A DNA stretch of 64,000 nt from Combretum micranthum (taxonomy: Eukaryota; Streptophyta; Magnoliopsida; Myrtales; Combretaceae), in NCBI GenBank assembly GCA_024138025.1, contig JAMXBD010000582.1:744001-808000 (forward strand), read 5' to 3'. The notes beneath the pieces were generated by a model. The model worked only from the letters and a program-made list of their open reading frames with translations. It was not told the origin of the DNA and made no database searches. A program made the position numbers and the translations under genes. Positions 1 to 12,029 of this stretch are shown here, piece by piece. Positions within the stretch are counted from its first letter, which is position 1, and each line of letters begins with the position of its first letter.

Positions 1-974
1 TAAATTGGAATTTTATTCTATACGAATTTGACGGACATAGTAAAATAGAATTAGAAAGTTCAAGTAGAATTTTTATGAAATACTTATCCCGAGTATTTCT
101 TTTGTTTAGGTGATGAAAGATACGAGATTACCCTTCCTAATGATTACTACGACTAAGAAGATCGCGAAATGGACGAGTGAGTTATTTCTCTTAATTTCGT
201 TACCTTGCTTGTGCTTGTAAAGTAGTAGCATTAGTATACTAAGAAAAGATAAAAATGGATATATATTTGGGGAATTCGGGATTATGTGTATATATGTGAT
301 TCTATGTTTATACGTGAAATAAGAATTAAGAATATCGCAACTTCAAACTGCTTGTTTAATTTTGTTTACTTACTTGTATGACTGCTTATTAATTGCCAAA
401 TTGATTGATCGCCCCCATTAAACCTTAATAAGGTTTAGCTTAAGAAAAAATGAAATGCTTATGCACAACATCCATCGAGTCATATCTCTTTCAGAAGGCT
501 GCTACTCCTACGCGTAGAGTTGGATTCGCTGTGATCGTGCTGTGACAGGGGCCATGCTCCTTCCTAAAGAATCCAAATCGCTCGGGGAATGCGACTTAGG
601 TTCAGAGCCGAGCCAACTGAACGCTGAGGATGAGAACCTGGGGACTAGCAGTAGAAGATCGAGGATCTTCAACCCCGATTTCCCTAACCTTCGATATGGA
701 GGGGTAAATCCGTTCTATATATGGTTTTCGGACAACTATAGATATTTGCATAAATCACGCGATTGCTGCAATGTATGCATAACATATGTGTGAAAATCTA
801 AATGAACTTGTTTGAAAATATTGTGTGAATGAAAAGGAATATCTCACTAAGCTAGTTGTAGCTTATACTCCTATAGATTTTGTTGAAACAGGTATACCCG
901 TGGCTTAAATTGTGGATCATGACATTAAGGAAGTCATGAAAGGATGTTAAGCTTCTTTGAAAGAAATGGGAGCT
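1..974 (+). mobile_element. LTR-C, interrupted Tekay-type LTR, upstream piece
   Basis: Non-coding sequence matching the downstream two thirds of the + strand LTR at 51557-55227: the acidic-looking block near 110-175, the two-hairpin module at 695-744 and the TCACTAAGCTAG block at 844-854. It breaks off at 974, where minus-strand element E1 begins, and resumes at 37516. The first part of the LTR lies left of the window. The short open frame at 542-793 runs through conserved LTR sequence and is not taken as a gene. Whether this is a solo LTR or the 3' LTR of an element is unknown. Confidence 0.8.
695..744 (+). other. Two-hairpin LTR module, copy 1 (LTR-C)
   Basis: Hairpin 1 is weakened: GGA at 698-700 pairs with TCC at 709-711, extended by one wobble and one A-T pair. 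Hairpin 2 has arms 716-725 and 735-744, with nine of ten positions pairing including one G-U. Hairpin 3 follows at 848-865 (TAAGCTA, 4-nt loop, TAGCTTA, perfect). Confidence 0.6.
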
Positions 975-1532
975 GTCATAGCCCAAAGGATACCCTAAAC
1001 GCGATGGCCCACCACACTCGATATTTAACTTAAGTATGATAACCTTAGTCTTTCCTTAAGTTTTTATATCGGGTGTAAGGTGTACTTGCACAATTTTTAG
1101 GATCACTCTTTGAATCGAATAGTCTAAAGAAGGCATACATTAGCATTAAGAATAGAAATCATAAAGAGATAAATAAGTTAAGTCTTTATAAAAGTCAAGG
1201 GGGCATATCCCTGCCAAAATAATAATGGAAGTCCGTCCATTCTAAATTCACATTTACAAATACTAGGGTTTGTATCGAGGAGATTTTCCTAGAAATCCAC
1301 GCCTCTAGTTAATTCCCGACTTCTTCAAAAGCTCCCTCATCTAAAAGATAACCCTGTGAATTGTGTTCTATTGGAACAACCAAAAATAGGAACACCACAA
1401 CAACTATCGGGGTGTAAACTACAGGCTTAGTGAGATTCAATTCTAAATATTTAATACTCAACAACAGTATGTATAACAAACAAGTTATTAGCAGCCATAT
1501 GAAATGCACAAGCATATGAACATACAATACAG

Positions 1533-1579
1533 AAGACCATCCGGAAATCTTATGTTGAATGGATTTACGCCCTCCATTC
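1533..1579 (-). other. Two-hairpin LTR module, copy 2 (E1 3' LTR)
   Basis: On the minus strand GAATGGA (1573-1579) pairs perfectly with TCCATTC (1557-1563) across a 9-nt loop. The neighbouring hairpin 2 is shortened to five pairs (1533-1537 with 1547-1551). Its partner copy in the 5' LTR keeps eight. Confidence 0.65.
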
Positions 1580-2177
1580 GGGGTTAGGTGTTTTAAGCCC
1601 ATACGACCATCATTTAAATACTTCTCACTTCTTATTATGGTTGATACAGATGCCCATCCACTACTGTCACGCCCCGTAGGGTATCCTAAACGTAACAGCC
1701 CACCACATACTAAGTAAGACTCTCGAGTTTCCTACCCGAGCCCTTCGGGAGTCTTAAATAGATGTAAAGCGTTTCTTTACGACAATAAAATACTTCACCA
1801 AATGGAGTTAAACAGTTTAATGTGGCATTCATTAGCCATATATAATAAATCAAAACGCATAATTATAGTTTACAAAATCTAAGGGGCATTCCCCGCAAAA
1901 TAATAACAAGTCCATTACAGTCATCCAGAGTCCTTAGTTTCCAACGGAAGTCTATACAAAAGAATGGATTAAACTTCTATGGGAAACTCCTATCTCCGGT
2001 ACCTGTGCTGTGGCTTGCCTCGGCTAAGCCATATAAACTCGCTGCAATAGATAAAAACTATGGGGCGTAAGCTAACTAGCTTAGTGAGTAATAACTTCCA
2101 TAACACAATTAAATACAATCATTCAAGCAAGTGATTATTCAAGCAAGTGTATGCATCATACAAATGTGATCAACAAA

Positions 2178-2225
2178 CATATGACCAACCGGAAATCATA
2201 TGTGGATGGACTTGCGCCCCCATCC
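2178..2225 (-). other. Two-hairpin LTR module, copy 3 (solo LTR 1665-5067)
   Basis: Hairpin 1: GGATGG/CCATCC arms at 2204-2209 and 2220-2225. Hairpin 2: CATATGAC at 2178-2185 and ATCATATG at 2195-2202, eight pairs including one G-U. Hairpin 3: TAAGCTA/TAGCTTA, perfect, at 2068-2083. Confidence 0.7.
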
Positions 2226-4471
2226 CGGTTAGCAGATTAACGAATCCTGGTACGACGCCGTTTAAGCTCACGGTCAACTAACTATATTTCGTTTTATGGA
2301 TCACGATTAACCAACAAATTCGTTTTATGGATCACGATTAACCAACATATTCGTTTTATGGATCACGAAAAACCAACCAATGCGAATGCTCCATCCCCAT
2401 CGTGATATGAATGGATCCAATTTACAATTGAAGCCGAATATTCATTAATTCAATTCTTTTAGGTGACCAACAAGTATTCGCAGACATTCATCATAAGACA
2501 CTAGCTAATCAGTCAATAGCTTAACACTCGGTTTCGATATTCCTTAAGTTCCAATTTCACATATCAGCAAGACAACATATATAATTCCCATATACCCCAT
2601 CATGCATATACAATTTCTTTTTATCTTTGCCTACACCACTAGTGCACTACATTACAATCACATTCATTAATTGAGAGTGGAAGTAAAACTCACTCGGCCA
2701 TTGGACGCCAATCTTTCTAGTAGTAGTAGTCGGGAGGTAGAGTCGTCCTGCTCGGGATCACCTACCAAGCAAGAATAATCCTAATGAGACTCTCATTATG
2801 TAACTAAATCAAGCTATACATCTAAACTAGATGGATTCGGATTTCTCGCTATTTGCGGAAGTTCCGACTTAAAACGGCCATAACTTGGTCATTTTAACTC
2901 GGAATTTCGCAAATTTTATATCGATCTCTATCTACTTCGAAAGATCTACCTATTTCTAGTATTATTTCAAGTTTTGAAAATAGTAAAGCCATGGAACAGT
3001 GGATCAGTTCTGTTCTGCCATTTCTCAATTCCGAAAATTTTGTTTTGCTTTTGATAAGAAATGTTCCTAGTTGATGATTCATGCATGAATGGTATAGGAA
3101 TGAATTACTAACATGAATGCCATGTAATGAACTCAATATATGCATGATCATGATGATTTTGTGATAATAAACTCTTATGAACTCCTAAGTGTTGGAAAAT
3201 TTCATAAAGGTTATTTCTAAGAAGCTATTCTTCCACTTTATACTCCTTAGGGTTTCTTTGACTTTTAATCTTGTAATCCACTTGTTATCTAACTAAAAAT
3301 AAGTTCTCAAAGTCTATATTAATCATGGCCTTCATTCATGCATAAAAACTCCCATTTTTCATTTGGTAAACATGTCTTTAAACAAGCTCTTTGTAAAAAT
3401 CCGAATTTTTGAAATTTCATTTTCTTGCATTTTTCTTATGGAAAAACTTATCTAATGAATTAAAAATTGAAGCTCCAATATATATATATATCTAAGGACT
3501 TCATTTAGCTTATAAAACATCAAATTTAGGCTTAGATATTAAGTGTTCTTGTAGGCATGAACCTAAATTACGAATTTAACCATTGATCAACATATCAATA
3601 TTTTTCATCCTAACTCAACCACTTATTTTACATTCCTATCATGCCTAAACTCATTCAAACTTATGAAAATCATTCTTTCAAGACATCTACTACACATACC
3701 CTTCATTTTTCCTATGAAATATGAGTTCAAAAGTGATTTTGGTGGTTTTTAAGGTAGGGTTTCCATTTCATCCGAATTTTCAACATTTCATATTTGACAA
3801 AGTCCTTCCTTTTTCAATGTTCTTGCCTTCTATATGTGAATATTTACTATCTAACATCTCTATACATATACAAGACTACATTTTTATGATCATTAATGCA
3901 TGGAAATAAAAATAACTCTATGATCATACATGTACATGAAGTTGTGAATGTCTAAACTTTAGATCTACTATATATAATGTATAAATCATGGATCTCATGG
4001 CATGAACAACAATATATATGCAAGATCTCTACTTTACATGCATGAACAAGTTGATATTTCAAACAAAACTCATTCAAAGGCTAGATCCACTTCTTGTGAT
4101 GGCTTGAGATTCTTGTAGTATGTTTTCATGTCCCTTGCTCATGCTCATTGGGATTTAAATGAGAAAACACACAAGAATGATCTTGCCATAACAAGATTTA
4201 GGACTAACAAGGTCTAAAATCAACATACCAAAGGAAGATCAAAGGAGAAATGAAGAAACTTGAGTTGAAATTGTGAGGGAAGAGGGAGGGGAAGCTCTCG
4301 GCACTCTTAAGGGAAAAGAGAGAGTTTTCTCTTTTACAATTTGAAACAAGTAAGAAATGAGAGAGAGAGAGAAAAATATGTATATATATGAAGTGAATTA
4401 GGGTTTAAATAAAAATGAAGTAAAAATAATTTAATTGAGAGGGAAAGGGGGGGGGCGTGCTGGCCACATCT

Positions 4472-4488
4472 TGTGTGTGTGTGTGTGT
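4472..4488. repeat. (TG)n microsatellite in solo LTR
   Basis: An uninterrupted TG run. Similar runs occur at the corresponding position of the E1 LTRs (7074-7093 and 36692-36709), so it is an inherited but length-variable part of the LTR. Confidence 0.85.
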
Positions 4489-7194
4489 TTTTAAAATTTG
4501 ATATTTGTAATTTAGTAAATTAAAATGTAATAAATGTGATAATTATTTAAGAGACAAAATTTCTTGGAAAAGAAAATTGAAATGAGTAGTTGTAAGGATG
4601 TAAGAATAGGGTATGGGTAGTGTGTAGTGTAGGTTGTACTTGTGAATAGTAGACAAGACATCTACTTTACCGGTTGTTCCGAAAACACGGGAAAAGCTAT
4701 AACTGTAATTTTTATAGCTCGAAAAATTATAAAATTGATATTTTTGGAATCCTTATAAAATTATGATTCTAGTGAATATTCCGGAATATTTTTCTGAATC
4801 CGTGGTCCGGGGCACGCTTTTCCGTAATTGAGCTCGGGAAGGCTCGGAATTGAAAAATTCCCGAATTTAAAACTTTCAAAGGTTTAAAATGTACTTTAAA
4901 CAATAATTCAACTTCATTTACTTTATGAAATTTCTTTTATTATGAAACCGAAGGAAAGTTGGATTTAGGGTTCCTAGGCTTCGCTCACTAGACTCAAACT
5001 GGACCGGGTTAGGGTTTCGCTTCCAACTCCCGGGGTTTCTTGACTACTGAGAATACCGGGGTTTACAACCACTCTTTAAATTTTTACTGTAGTTGATTCA
5101 GGTGCCCACCCAGGCACATTTTAATTCCGGCCCATTCGCCAACAATCGAGTTTTCCGGCCCCTCGTTGCTCGAATTACTATGCCTTCTTCCACAAAGGTA
5201 TAGTAACTCATGCCATGTGACTCACTACGTGATATGCATGTACAGTTTATTCATATAATCGTGGCATATTAATTAGGCAGATTGAGCGTGATCATAAAGA
5301 ATTTTAGACAATCCAAGTCTAATACTAGCTCATACAATGATTTATCAACAAGTCTTGTCTTGATATACTTACCATTCATTCAGCCAAGATTATGTCACAA
5401 TCATCGTAATTTTATCTTTCCCTAATACTAATGCCACTACGATTACAAGCACATACATGAGCACAACTATTTAAGAAATGAACTCACTCAGCCATGGAGA
5501 GAAATCCACTAGTCGTAGTAGTCCTCGGGGAGTGGAAATTCGTCCTCCAAATCACCTAAGTACAAGGAATATCCAAAATGAGTATTTCTTATAAGGTTCT
5601 AATAACTTAACAATTCTAACTACTAAGTTCGTCAATTTCCGCATAAGATAAAGTCCTAACTTTAAATGACCATATCTAACTCATTTTTACTCGGGATTGA
5701 GTATATAATATATCGATTTCTATCTACTTCGAAAGATCTATCTATTCCTAATATTATTTTCAAGTTTTGAAAATATTTAGATCACGAGACAGAGGCAGCA
5801 GTTCTGGTCGTTCGAAAACGTCAATTCCGAAAAATAGTTTTGTGGATGCTTGTGATGTTTCTATCATATAGTTTTAGCTACACATGCCATATTGATTATT
5901 TCCTATCATGATTGTCATGGTATGAACTTGATGCATGCATGCTTTTGATATTATTTACAAAAAGGAAAATTAAGAAACTTCTTACTTGTGTAATTCCATG
6001 ATTATACACTTTCAAGAAAACTAGTTTCCTAACTTTGACTATCTCAATTGTTTTGAAGTTATTTCTTTAAGAAAATCAATTTATCTTTATATAAATTGAG
6101 TCTTCATTATACCTATTACCCAAGCCTTCATTTCTACATAAAAACTTGCATTCTATACTTTGCAAATATGTTTTCAAATAGGATTTGTCCAAAAATCCGA
6201 ATTTCTTGAAATTAAATTTTTGAATGATTCCTTTGGGAAAACTTGTTTAATGCATTAAAACTTAAGACTTTAAGGTACCTATTACCTAAGGAGTCCATTT
6301 AACACATAAAACTTCTATTTTGAACTTGGATGATAGGTGTTCTTATGACCTATATTCAAAGTTACGAATTTCACATGTTGAGTACTAACTCAAAATTTTT
6401 CCATCTAAATTCCATTTCTTGTTTTATACATTAGCCTCATCAAAACTCATTTTAACTTATAAAAATCACTACTTAATGATACCTATTACCTATATCCTTC
6501 GTTTTTCACATAAAACATGAGTTTTAAAGTTGATAAAAGGGTTTTCAAAATAGGCCTTTGAAACCATACGAATTTGTCCTTGAATATTTCAAACAAAAAC
6601 ATTTTCCTTTCAAGTTCATTACTTTATTTACTTAAGGATCTACTAACTACCACATCTATATACCTAAAACAAAGCCTTTATGAGTATGAATGCATGAAAA
6701 CATAAATCATCCACAAGATCACAAATGTCAAGTATGGTATAAGCATCTAAAAGCTAGATCTCCTACTTATGATGCATGATATGAAGTTTAAAAGAATGGA
6801 CATGAAATTTTATGCTAGATCTCTACTTTACTCAAATCCTACATGCATGAACATGAAATATCCACAACAAAAACTTGATCAAACACAAGATCTACTCTTG
6901 TGATGGCTTGATATTCATGTAGTAGCATTTTCTTTGTCCCTAGCAAGAGCTCTGGGGGACTTTGAGTGAAAATACTCATGAATAATCTTGCCATTACAAG
7001 ATTAAATGGTGGTAAGGCTTAGGAATCATCACCTAAGGATTGAACTAGATGAGAAATAGAGAAGATTGAAGCTTGTGTGTGTGTGTGTGTGTGGTGGAGC
7101 TAGGGTGTCACGACATAGAGGAGAGAAATGGGAGAGTTTGAGAGCTTTGAAACAAATGATAATGAAAATGAAAGAGAGAGAAAATTAAAAGACT

Positions 7195-7201
7195 ATTTAT
7201 A
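7195..7201 (-). promoter_or_regulatory. TATA box of E1 3' LTR
   Basis: TATAAAT on the minus strand at the expected place in U3, about 700 bp inside the LTR start. The same motif lies at 36811-36817 in the 5' LTR. The role is inferred from motif and position only. Confidence 0.5.
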
Positions 7202-8690
7202 TTAAGTGGAATTAGGGTTTGTGTGTGTTAAAAAAAAATAAAACAAAACATTTTGGAGCCAAAAATGGGGGATGGTGCGCCGGCCAATGTAAGGAGTGAG
7301 AGAGAGAGAGTTTTGATTTTTTTTTGAATTTGACATTTGTGTAATAAATTGTATTAAATGTAATAATTTGTTAAGAGACAAAATTTCTTGGAAAAGAAAA
7401 TATAATTGAGTGTTTGTAAGGATGTAAGACTAAGGTATGGGTGTGTGTATGTGTAGTAGGTTGTACTTGTGAATAGTAATAAATAGTAGATAAGACATCT
7501 ACTTTACCGGTAGTAACGAAAATACGAAAAAAAGGCTATAACTGTAATTTTTATAACCCGAAAAATTATAAAATATATATTTCCGAAATCCTTATAAAAT
7601 TTCGGTTCTAACGAGTATTCCGGAATATTTTTCTGAGTTTCTAGTTCCAGGGCTCGCTTTTCCGCAATGAAGCTTGGGAAAGCCCGGAATAGAAAATTTT
7701 TCGAAATCAAAATTTTGTACGGTTTGAAATATGCTATAAAACAATAATCCACATTAATTAATCTTATAGAGGTTCTTTTATTTAGAAATCGAAGAAAGCC
7801 GGAATTAGGGTTCCTAGGTTGCTTGTACCAATCCTATTTAGGGTTTTGATTTCTGATTTACGGAGTTTACTCGATTACTAAGAAAACCAGGGTTTACAAC
7901 CTACCCACTGTCGAGCCTAGATTTTTCCACTATCTGATTCATTTCTCCTAACCCGATTCACATTAAACCCGAACCCATTTAATATGAATCCTCGACTAGG
8001 AGTTAAGAGAAATTTTAATTTTTGAAAACTTTCTAGAGTCGCCACCGATATAAATCGGGAAAAAATAAAAAGCTTGGATCAATGGGTTGGTTGATCCTAA
8101 CTTAGCTACTAGTCTGCGAAAATTTGATTTAAAAACCAAACTTTTTAAACCAGATATCATGGATTCGGGGCTAACCTATTAAAACCAAATGGTTACCACT
8201 TTTGGAATTTTAAACTTATAATTTATCCTTTTCATACTCAAAAACTCAAATGAAACAACACAAATATTTATAAGTCACGTTTTTCTATTTTTTTTTAGAA
8301 TATGAATATCAGCAAAACATCTTATATATACAAAATATTTATTCAAAATATTATTGAAAAAACAAAAACATTTTTTCATTTTTTAATGTCGCCCCGTAGG
8401 TGCCTACGTACTCGCTAATCGAGATCAGACAAAACGTAGTTCTTTTAAAAAGAACTTAATTTGTTGATCAATTTTATATTTTGAACTATTCTCACTTTAA
8501 GTTCATTAAATTTTAAATTTTTATGAAAATCATTTTTGATGATCCTATGATCTAATCAATTGATTTTTTATTTTATGAAAACATATTTTCTAAGTCCAAA
8601 AATCATTTTTTCTAAAATCAATTCATGATAATTCATGGCTACTCTAATGCTACATGAAAATCAACTTGATTAAACTTGAATGAATATTTT

Positions 8691-9413
8691 CATAGTAAAT
8701 TTATGAAAATATTTTGATGAAAACTTTAATTATTATTTCCATGGTAAATTTATGAAAATAATTTGAATAATTTAATTATTATCTTCATAGTAAATTTATG
8801 AAAATAATTTGAGAAACTTTTGATTATTATCTTCATAGTAAATTTATGAAGATAATATTGAGGAAAAAACTTTATTATCTTCATAGCAAATTTATGAAGA
8901 TAACTTGATTGAAACTTTTGATTATTTTCATAGACAATTTATGAAAATAATTTGATTAAAAACTTTTGATTATTATTTTCATAGAAAATTTATGAAAATA
9001 ATTTGATGAAAGACTTGAATTATTATCTTCATAACAAATTTATGAAGATATTTTGAGGAAAGACTTTAATGATTATCTTCATAGCAAATTTATGAAGATA
9101 TTTTTGAGGAAAGACTTTAATGATTTTGATTATTATTTTCATAGTAAATTTATGAAAATAATTTGGTTGAAAAACTTTGAATATTATCTTCATAGCAAAT
9201 TTATGAAGATAATTTTGATAAAAACTTATTATTTTCATAGTAAATTTATGAAAATAACTTGGTTGAAATTTTATTATTTTCATAGCAAATTTATGAAAAT
9301 AATTTGATTGAAGAACTTGGAATATTATCTTCATAGCAAATTTATGAAGATAATTTTGATACAAACTTGATTAATATCTTCATAGCAAATTTATGAAGAT
9401 AATTTTGATTGAA
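8691..9413. repeat. Hairpin-centred minisatellite, 15 units (LARD 3' LTR)
   Basis: About 15 irregular units of 45-60 bp. Each is centred on an inverted repeat whose right half is TATGAAGAT or TATGAAAAT, around a 7-nt A/T-rich loop. Units come in two states, TCTTCATA...TATGAAGA and TTTTCATA...TATGAAAA. Thirteen of 15 have matching arms, so arm bases change together. The array is open in frames on both strands only because of its repeat unit length. Confidence 0.9.
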
Positions 9414-9899
9414 GAACTTGATTAATATCATGATTCTAAAAAATATTCAATAATAATTCTTTCATTTTCATTCAACTCATTCATCATTCACAAATTCAAT
9501 TTTTTATTCAAAAAATTCATTCTATTTCATTCAAAAATTTCATTCCTTTTTATTCAAAAACAATTTTGGTTTTGGAAAACCCATTTTGTCATTTTTATTT
9601 ATCATTTTATTTATTTTTTTCTTTTTTTTTCAAAATTCAATAATCATCACATACACTCAAAATATATTCAAAATATATCATATCAAAATTATATTACAAA
9701 TATAATACATTAAAATTATGCATCATCTACACATTTCAAAATCAATCATGTACATAAAATATTCAAAAATATCAAAATTACTAAAACAAGTAAATTTATA
9801 TGAAAAATAATTATTTTAATTTTTCTGGATTTTTATGAATTTTTACTATTTTTTCCTATTTTTCGAGATTAATTATATAATAAAAATATAATAATAATG

Positions 9900-10095
9900 C
9901 GGACTGACCTGGGCCGTTAGATCTCTCGGATCAGATCTAGAGCGTTGATCGCGTTTGCTTGATCTGGACCGTCTGATCTCTTGACTTTCAATCTGGAGCG
10001 TTGATCTGCTTAATCAAATATGGGCCGTCTGATCTGGATGATTGAATCTGGATCGTCTGATATGGGCTGACCGTTGACCGACGACCGGCTGGGTT
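9900..10095. repeat. Degenerate GATCTGG/CCGTCTGATC repeat field (LARD 3' LTR)
   Basis: Irregular repeats of roughly 20-30 bp built from CCGT(C/T)TGATC, ATCTGGA and GCGTTGATC words. The same field appears at 17885-18092 in the other LTR. No function is apparent; it lies just downstream of the predicted transcription start on the minus strand. Confidence 0.6.
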
Positions 10096-10313
10096 GGACT
10101 TCGGATTTCGGGTCGGACTTCGGATTTCCGTCGGGCAAGGAAGACAATAGCGTGACCTTCAAAGGCTTCGTCGTCCGCCTGTGGTGGCTTGAGACGAGTT
10201 GAGTGCGGCTGCTTTTGATTTTTTTTTTCTCGAAGTTCTTCTTTGGATTTCTTTTTTTCGAAAATTTTTCTCTGATCTTGATCTTGTTTTTTTGAGGAGG
10301 ATCGGGGTTGTGG

Positions 10314-10321
10314 TTTATATA
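10314..10321 (-). promoter_or_regulatory. TATA box of LARD 3' LTR
   Basis: TATATAAA on the minus strand, followed by a CA-rich stretch. The identical motif is at 18312-18319 in the 5' LTR. The role is inferred from motif and conservation. Confidence 0.5.
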
Positions 10322-10335
10322 GAGCTGGAGGGGAA

Positions 10336-10715
10336 GTGAAACGGATCACGACCATTAATGGCCGTTACAAAACTTGAACTCGTCGGCTACAAATTGATTC
10401 TAAGGATTAGGGGAGTGAAACGGATCACGACCATTAATGGCCGTTACAAAACTTGAACTCGTCGGTTACAAATTGATGAAGGGATTAGGGGAGTGAAACG
10501 GATCACGACCATTAATGGCCGTTACAAAACTTGAACTCATCGGTTACAAATTGATGAAGGGATTAGGGGAGTGAAACGGATCACGACCATTAATGGCCGT
10601 TACAAAACTTGAACTCATCGGTTACAAATTGATGAAGGGATTGCCGGCCGTTACGAAACTTGAACTCGTCGATTACAAATTGATGAAGGGATTGCCGGCC
10701 GTTACGAATTTTAAA
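10336..10715. repeat. 78-79-bp tandem repeat, four full units plus partial ones (LARD 3' LTR)
   Basis: Units start with GTGAAACGG at 10336, 10415, 10493 and 10571, followed by shortened copies to about 10715. Each full unit contains the 10-bp palindrome CCATTAATGG nested between AACGG and CCGTT. The array lies just upstream of the minus-strand TATA box, where an enhancer would sit. The other LTR has a matching array at 18333-18705. Confidence 0.9.
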
Positions 10716-10954
10716 AATTGGGGAAGTTACAAATTTGGGATTGATTTGTATTAAAGACACTTTAATGATCAAATTTAAAAGGTATACAACCTTTTGATCT
10801 TCCAAATTCAGAAAAATGGAGCTCAATCGAAGCTCAAAAACACGAAAATGGTGAAGACGACGTACGTGTAGGGCACGCGCGCGTCTTCCAGGCGCGTCAG
10901 ATCTCGCACTGCGTGTGCACTGCACGCACGTAAAAAAAATATCCGCACGCGATC

Positions 10955-11013
10955 AGGATGATTCGAACCTCGGTCTCACCTCCAACATTGCATTGCCTTA
11001 ACCAACTGTGCTG
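10955..11013 (-). other. tRNA-like sequence with A and B boxes (LARD 3' LTR)
   Basis: On the minus strand, an A-box-like AGCACAGTTGGTTAAGG (10996-11012) is followed 26 bp later by the B-box-like GGTTCGAATC (10960-10969). This matches the internal Pol III promoter of a tRNA. Acceptor stems are not recognisable, so it is called tRNA-like rather than a tRNA gene. It is conserved in the other LTR at 18945-19003. Confidence 0.65.
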
Positions 11014-11484
11014 ATTTGCTTTCCTCATTAATTAGGCCATTTCAATTGTATTTAACCATTCGAACTAGGCTTTATATAATTCAAATGAAAACGAGCCAAA
11101 TTTGATATGAGTTTGTAATTCAAATTAATTCCCAAATATAGCCTAAAACATGACAAGACCAATAATAAACCAAAAATCCCCTTTTTTATTTATTATTTTA
11201 TTTTTCTTTTTTTTTTTTCAAATTTTTAAACTTCTAAAAGCTTATTTATTAAAGATGGGGTTTTACATTGTTATTATTATTTTTTAGACTTCTTAATTTT
11301 CAAATTTTTATATTCTTTTTCAATTTTGTAATTTTTTTTTAATTTAGCTAATTTTTTATTTTTTTTATAATTTTCAATTTTTTATTGTATTTTCTACCTT
11401 TTTTTTTTATAATTTTTACGATTTTTTGAATTTTCATTATTTTTTTATTTTTCAAAAAAGTAGGGCAAAAATGGGGTGTCGACA

Positions 11485-11497
11485 GCTGCCCCTCTTA
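11485..11497 (-). other. LARD polypurine tract
   Basis: On the minus strand the sequence just before the 3' LTR is purine-rich (AAGAGGGGCAGC), as needed to prime plus-strand DNA synthesis in LTR retrotransposons. Confidence 0.65.
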
Positions 11498-11654
11498 TGG
11501 TGGAGTTTGAACAAAACTCCACTATAAAGACAAAAAACACCATTTTTGCCCAAGACCTAAACTTGGCGGGTTAAACTACCAAACATCACCCTAACAAGCA
11601 GGGGTTTTAGGAACGGCTAATAGCCAACTTTGATAGCTAAATTTTTTTTTAAAT

Positions 11655-11862
11655 GGTCACCTTGATAAACAAGGATTTTGGAAAGGTCACCTTGATAAAC
11701 AAGGATTTTTGGTCACCTTGATAAACAAGGATTTTGGTCACCTTGATAAACAAGGATTTTTTGTCACCATCTTGAATGGATGGATTTCTGAATTTGGTCT
11801 TGATCACCATCTTGAATGGATGGATTTTGGTCTTTTTGGTCGCCATCTTGAAAGGATGGATT
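11655..11862. repeat. Short hairpin tandem repeats (GGTCACC type)
   Basis: Four units with CCTTG-ATAAA-CAAGG hairpins (near 11655, 11685, 11711, 11736), then three variant units with CCAT...ATGG hairpins. All are introduced by GTCACC or GTCGCC. They lie about 170 bp inside the LARD 3' LTR. Confidence 0.8.
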
Positions 11863-12029
11863 TCGGATTTTGGATCAGTACTAAACTATCTGTTGAGTTT
11901 AGACTGAGGGGTACATAATTTTCTGACTGTGATTTTTCAATTCACTGGGGGTTCTTTGGTTTGAGGACATGACAATTTGGCCCCTCATAATTTGGTGCGA
12001 ATTGACTTGACTGATAACCATAATTCTTA

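Larger units (their letters stand above)
1665..5067 (-). mobile_element. Solo LTR, Tekay type, inserted in E1 3' LTR
   Basis: A 3403-bp LTR with ends TGTCACGCC... and ...GGGGTTTACA. It is flanked by ACTAC (1660-1664) and ACCAC (5068-5072), a 5-bp duplication with one change. The uninterrupted site, ATCC-ACCAC-TCTTT, is preserved in the other E1 LTR near 34710-34725. No primer site, polypurine tract or coding sequence is attached, so it is a solo LTR left by LTR-LTR recombination. It carries the shared LTR core (about 2872-2962), the two-hairpin module at 2178-2225 and a TG run at 4472-4488. Confidence 0.92.
975..7898 (-). mobile_element. E1 3' LTR, split by a solo LTR
   Basis: Minus-strand LTR with TG...CA ends (TGTCATAGCC at 975, ...GGTTTACA ending 7898). 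It aligns along its length with the E1 5' LTR (34030-37510) once 1665-5067 and one TSD copy are removed, giving about 3516 bp. It keeps the shared LTR blocks: terminal block, hairpin modules, the core near 5668-5748, a TG microsatellite at 7074-7093 and a minus-strand TATA box at 7195-7201. Several small indels distinguish it from its partner. Confidence 0.9.
7909..11484 (-). mobile_element. LARD 3' LTR
   Basis: 3576-bp LTR, TG...CA bounded. Reading on the + strand it contains a hairpin minisatellite (8691-9413), a GATC-rich short repeat field (9900-10095), a minus-strand TATA box (10314-10321), a 78-79-bp tandem repeat (10336-10715), a tRNA-like segment (10955-11013) and T-rich sequence. A 113-codon minus frame at 10014-10355 is open in both LTR copies but resembles no known protein. 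Confidence 0.92.

Noticed and set aside
542..793. 83-codon frame at the left end
   Set aside because: It runs through LTR-C sequence shared with non-coding parts of other LTRs, and is stop-broken in those copies.
9029..9364. Overlapping open frames on both strands encoding a repetitive HSKFMKII / YLHKFAMKII peptide
   Set aside because: Both frames come from the hairpin minisatellite; repeat units whose lengths keep a frame open produce this on either strand. No such frame is kept in the sister array (16700-17400), where indels break it.
8691..9413. Regular palindromic repeats with spacers, resembling a CRISPR array
   Set aside because: The spacers are similar to each other, the array is duplicated in both LTRs of a plant retrotransposon, and no cas genes exist here.
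10014..10355. 113-121 codon minus-strand frame present in both LARD LTRs (also 17991-18356), with a basic, Lys/Gln-rich middle
   Set aside because: It overlaps the GATC repeat field and the leader region, differs in length by frameshift, and resembles no known protein. Two LTR copies of one element are not independent evidence of selection.
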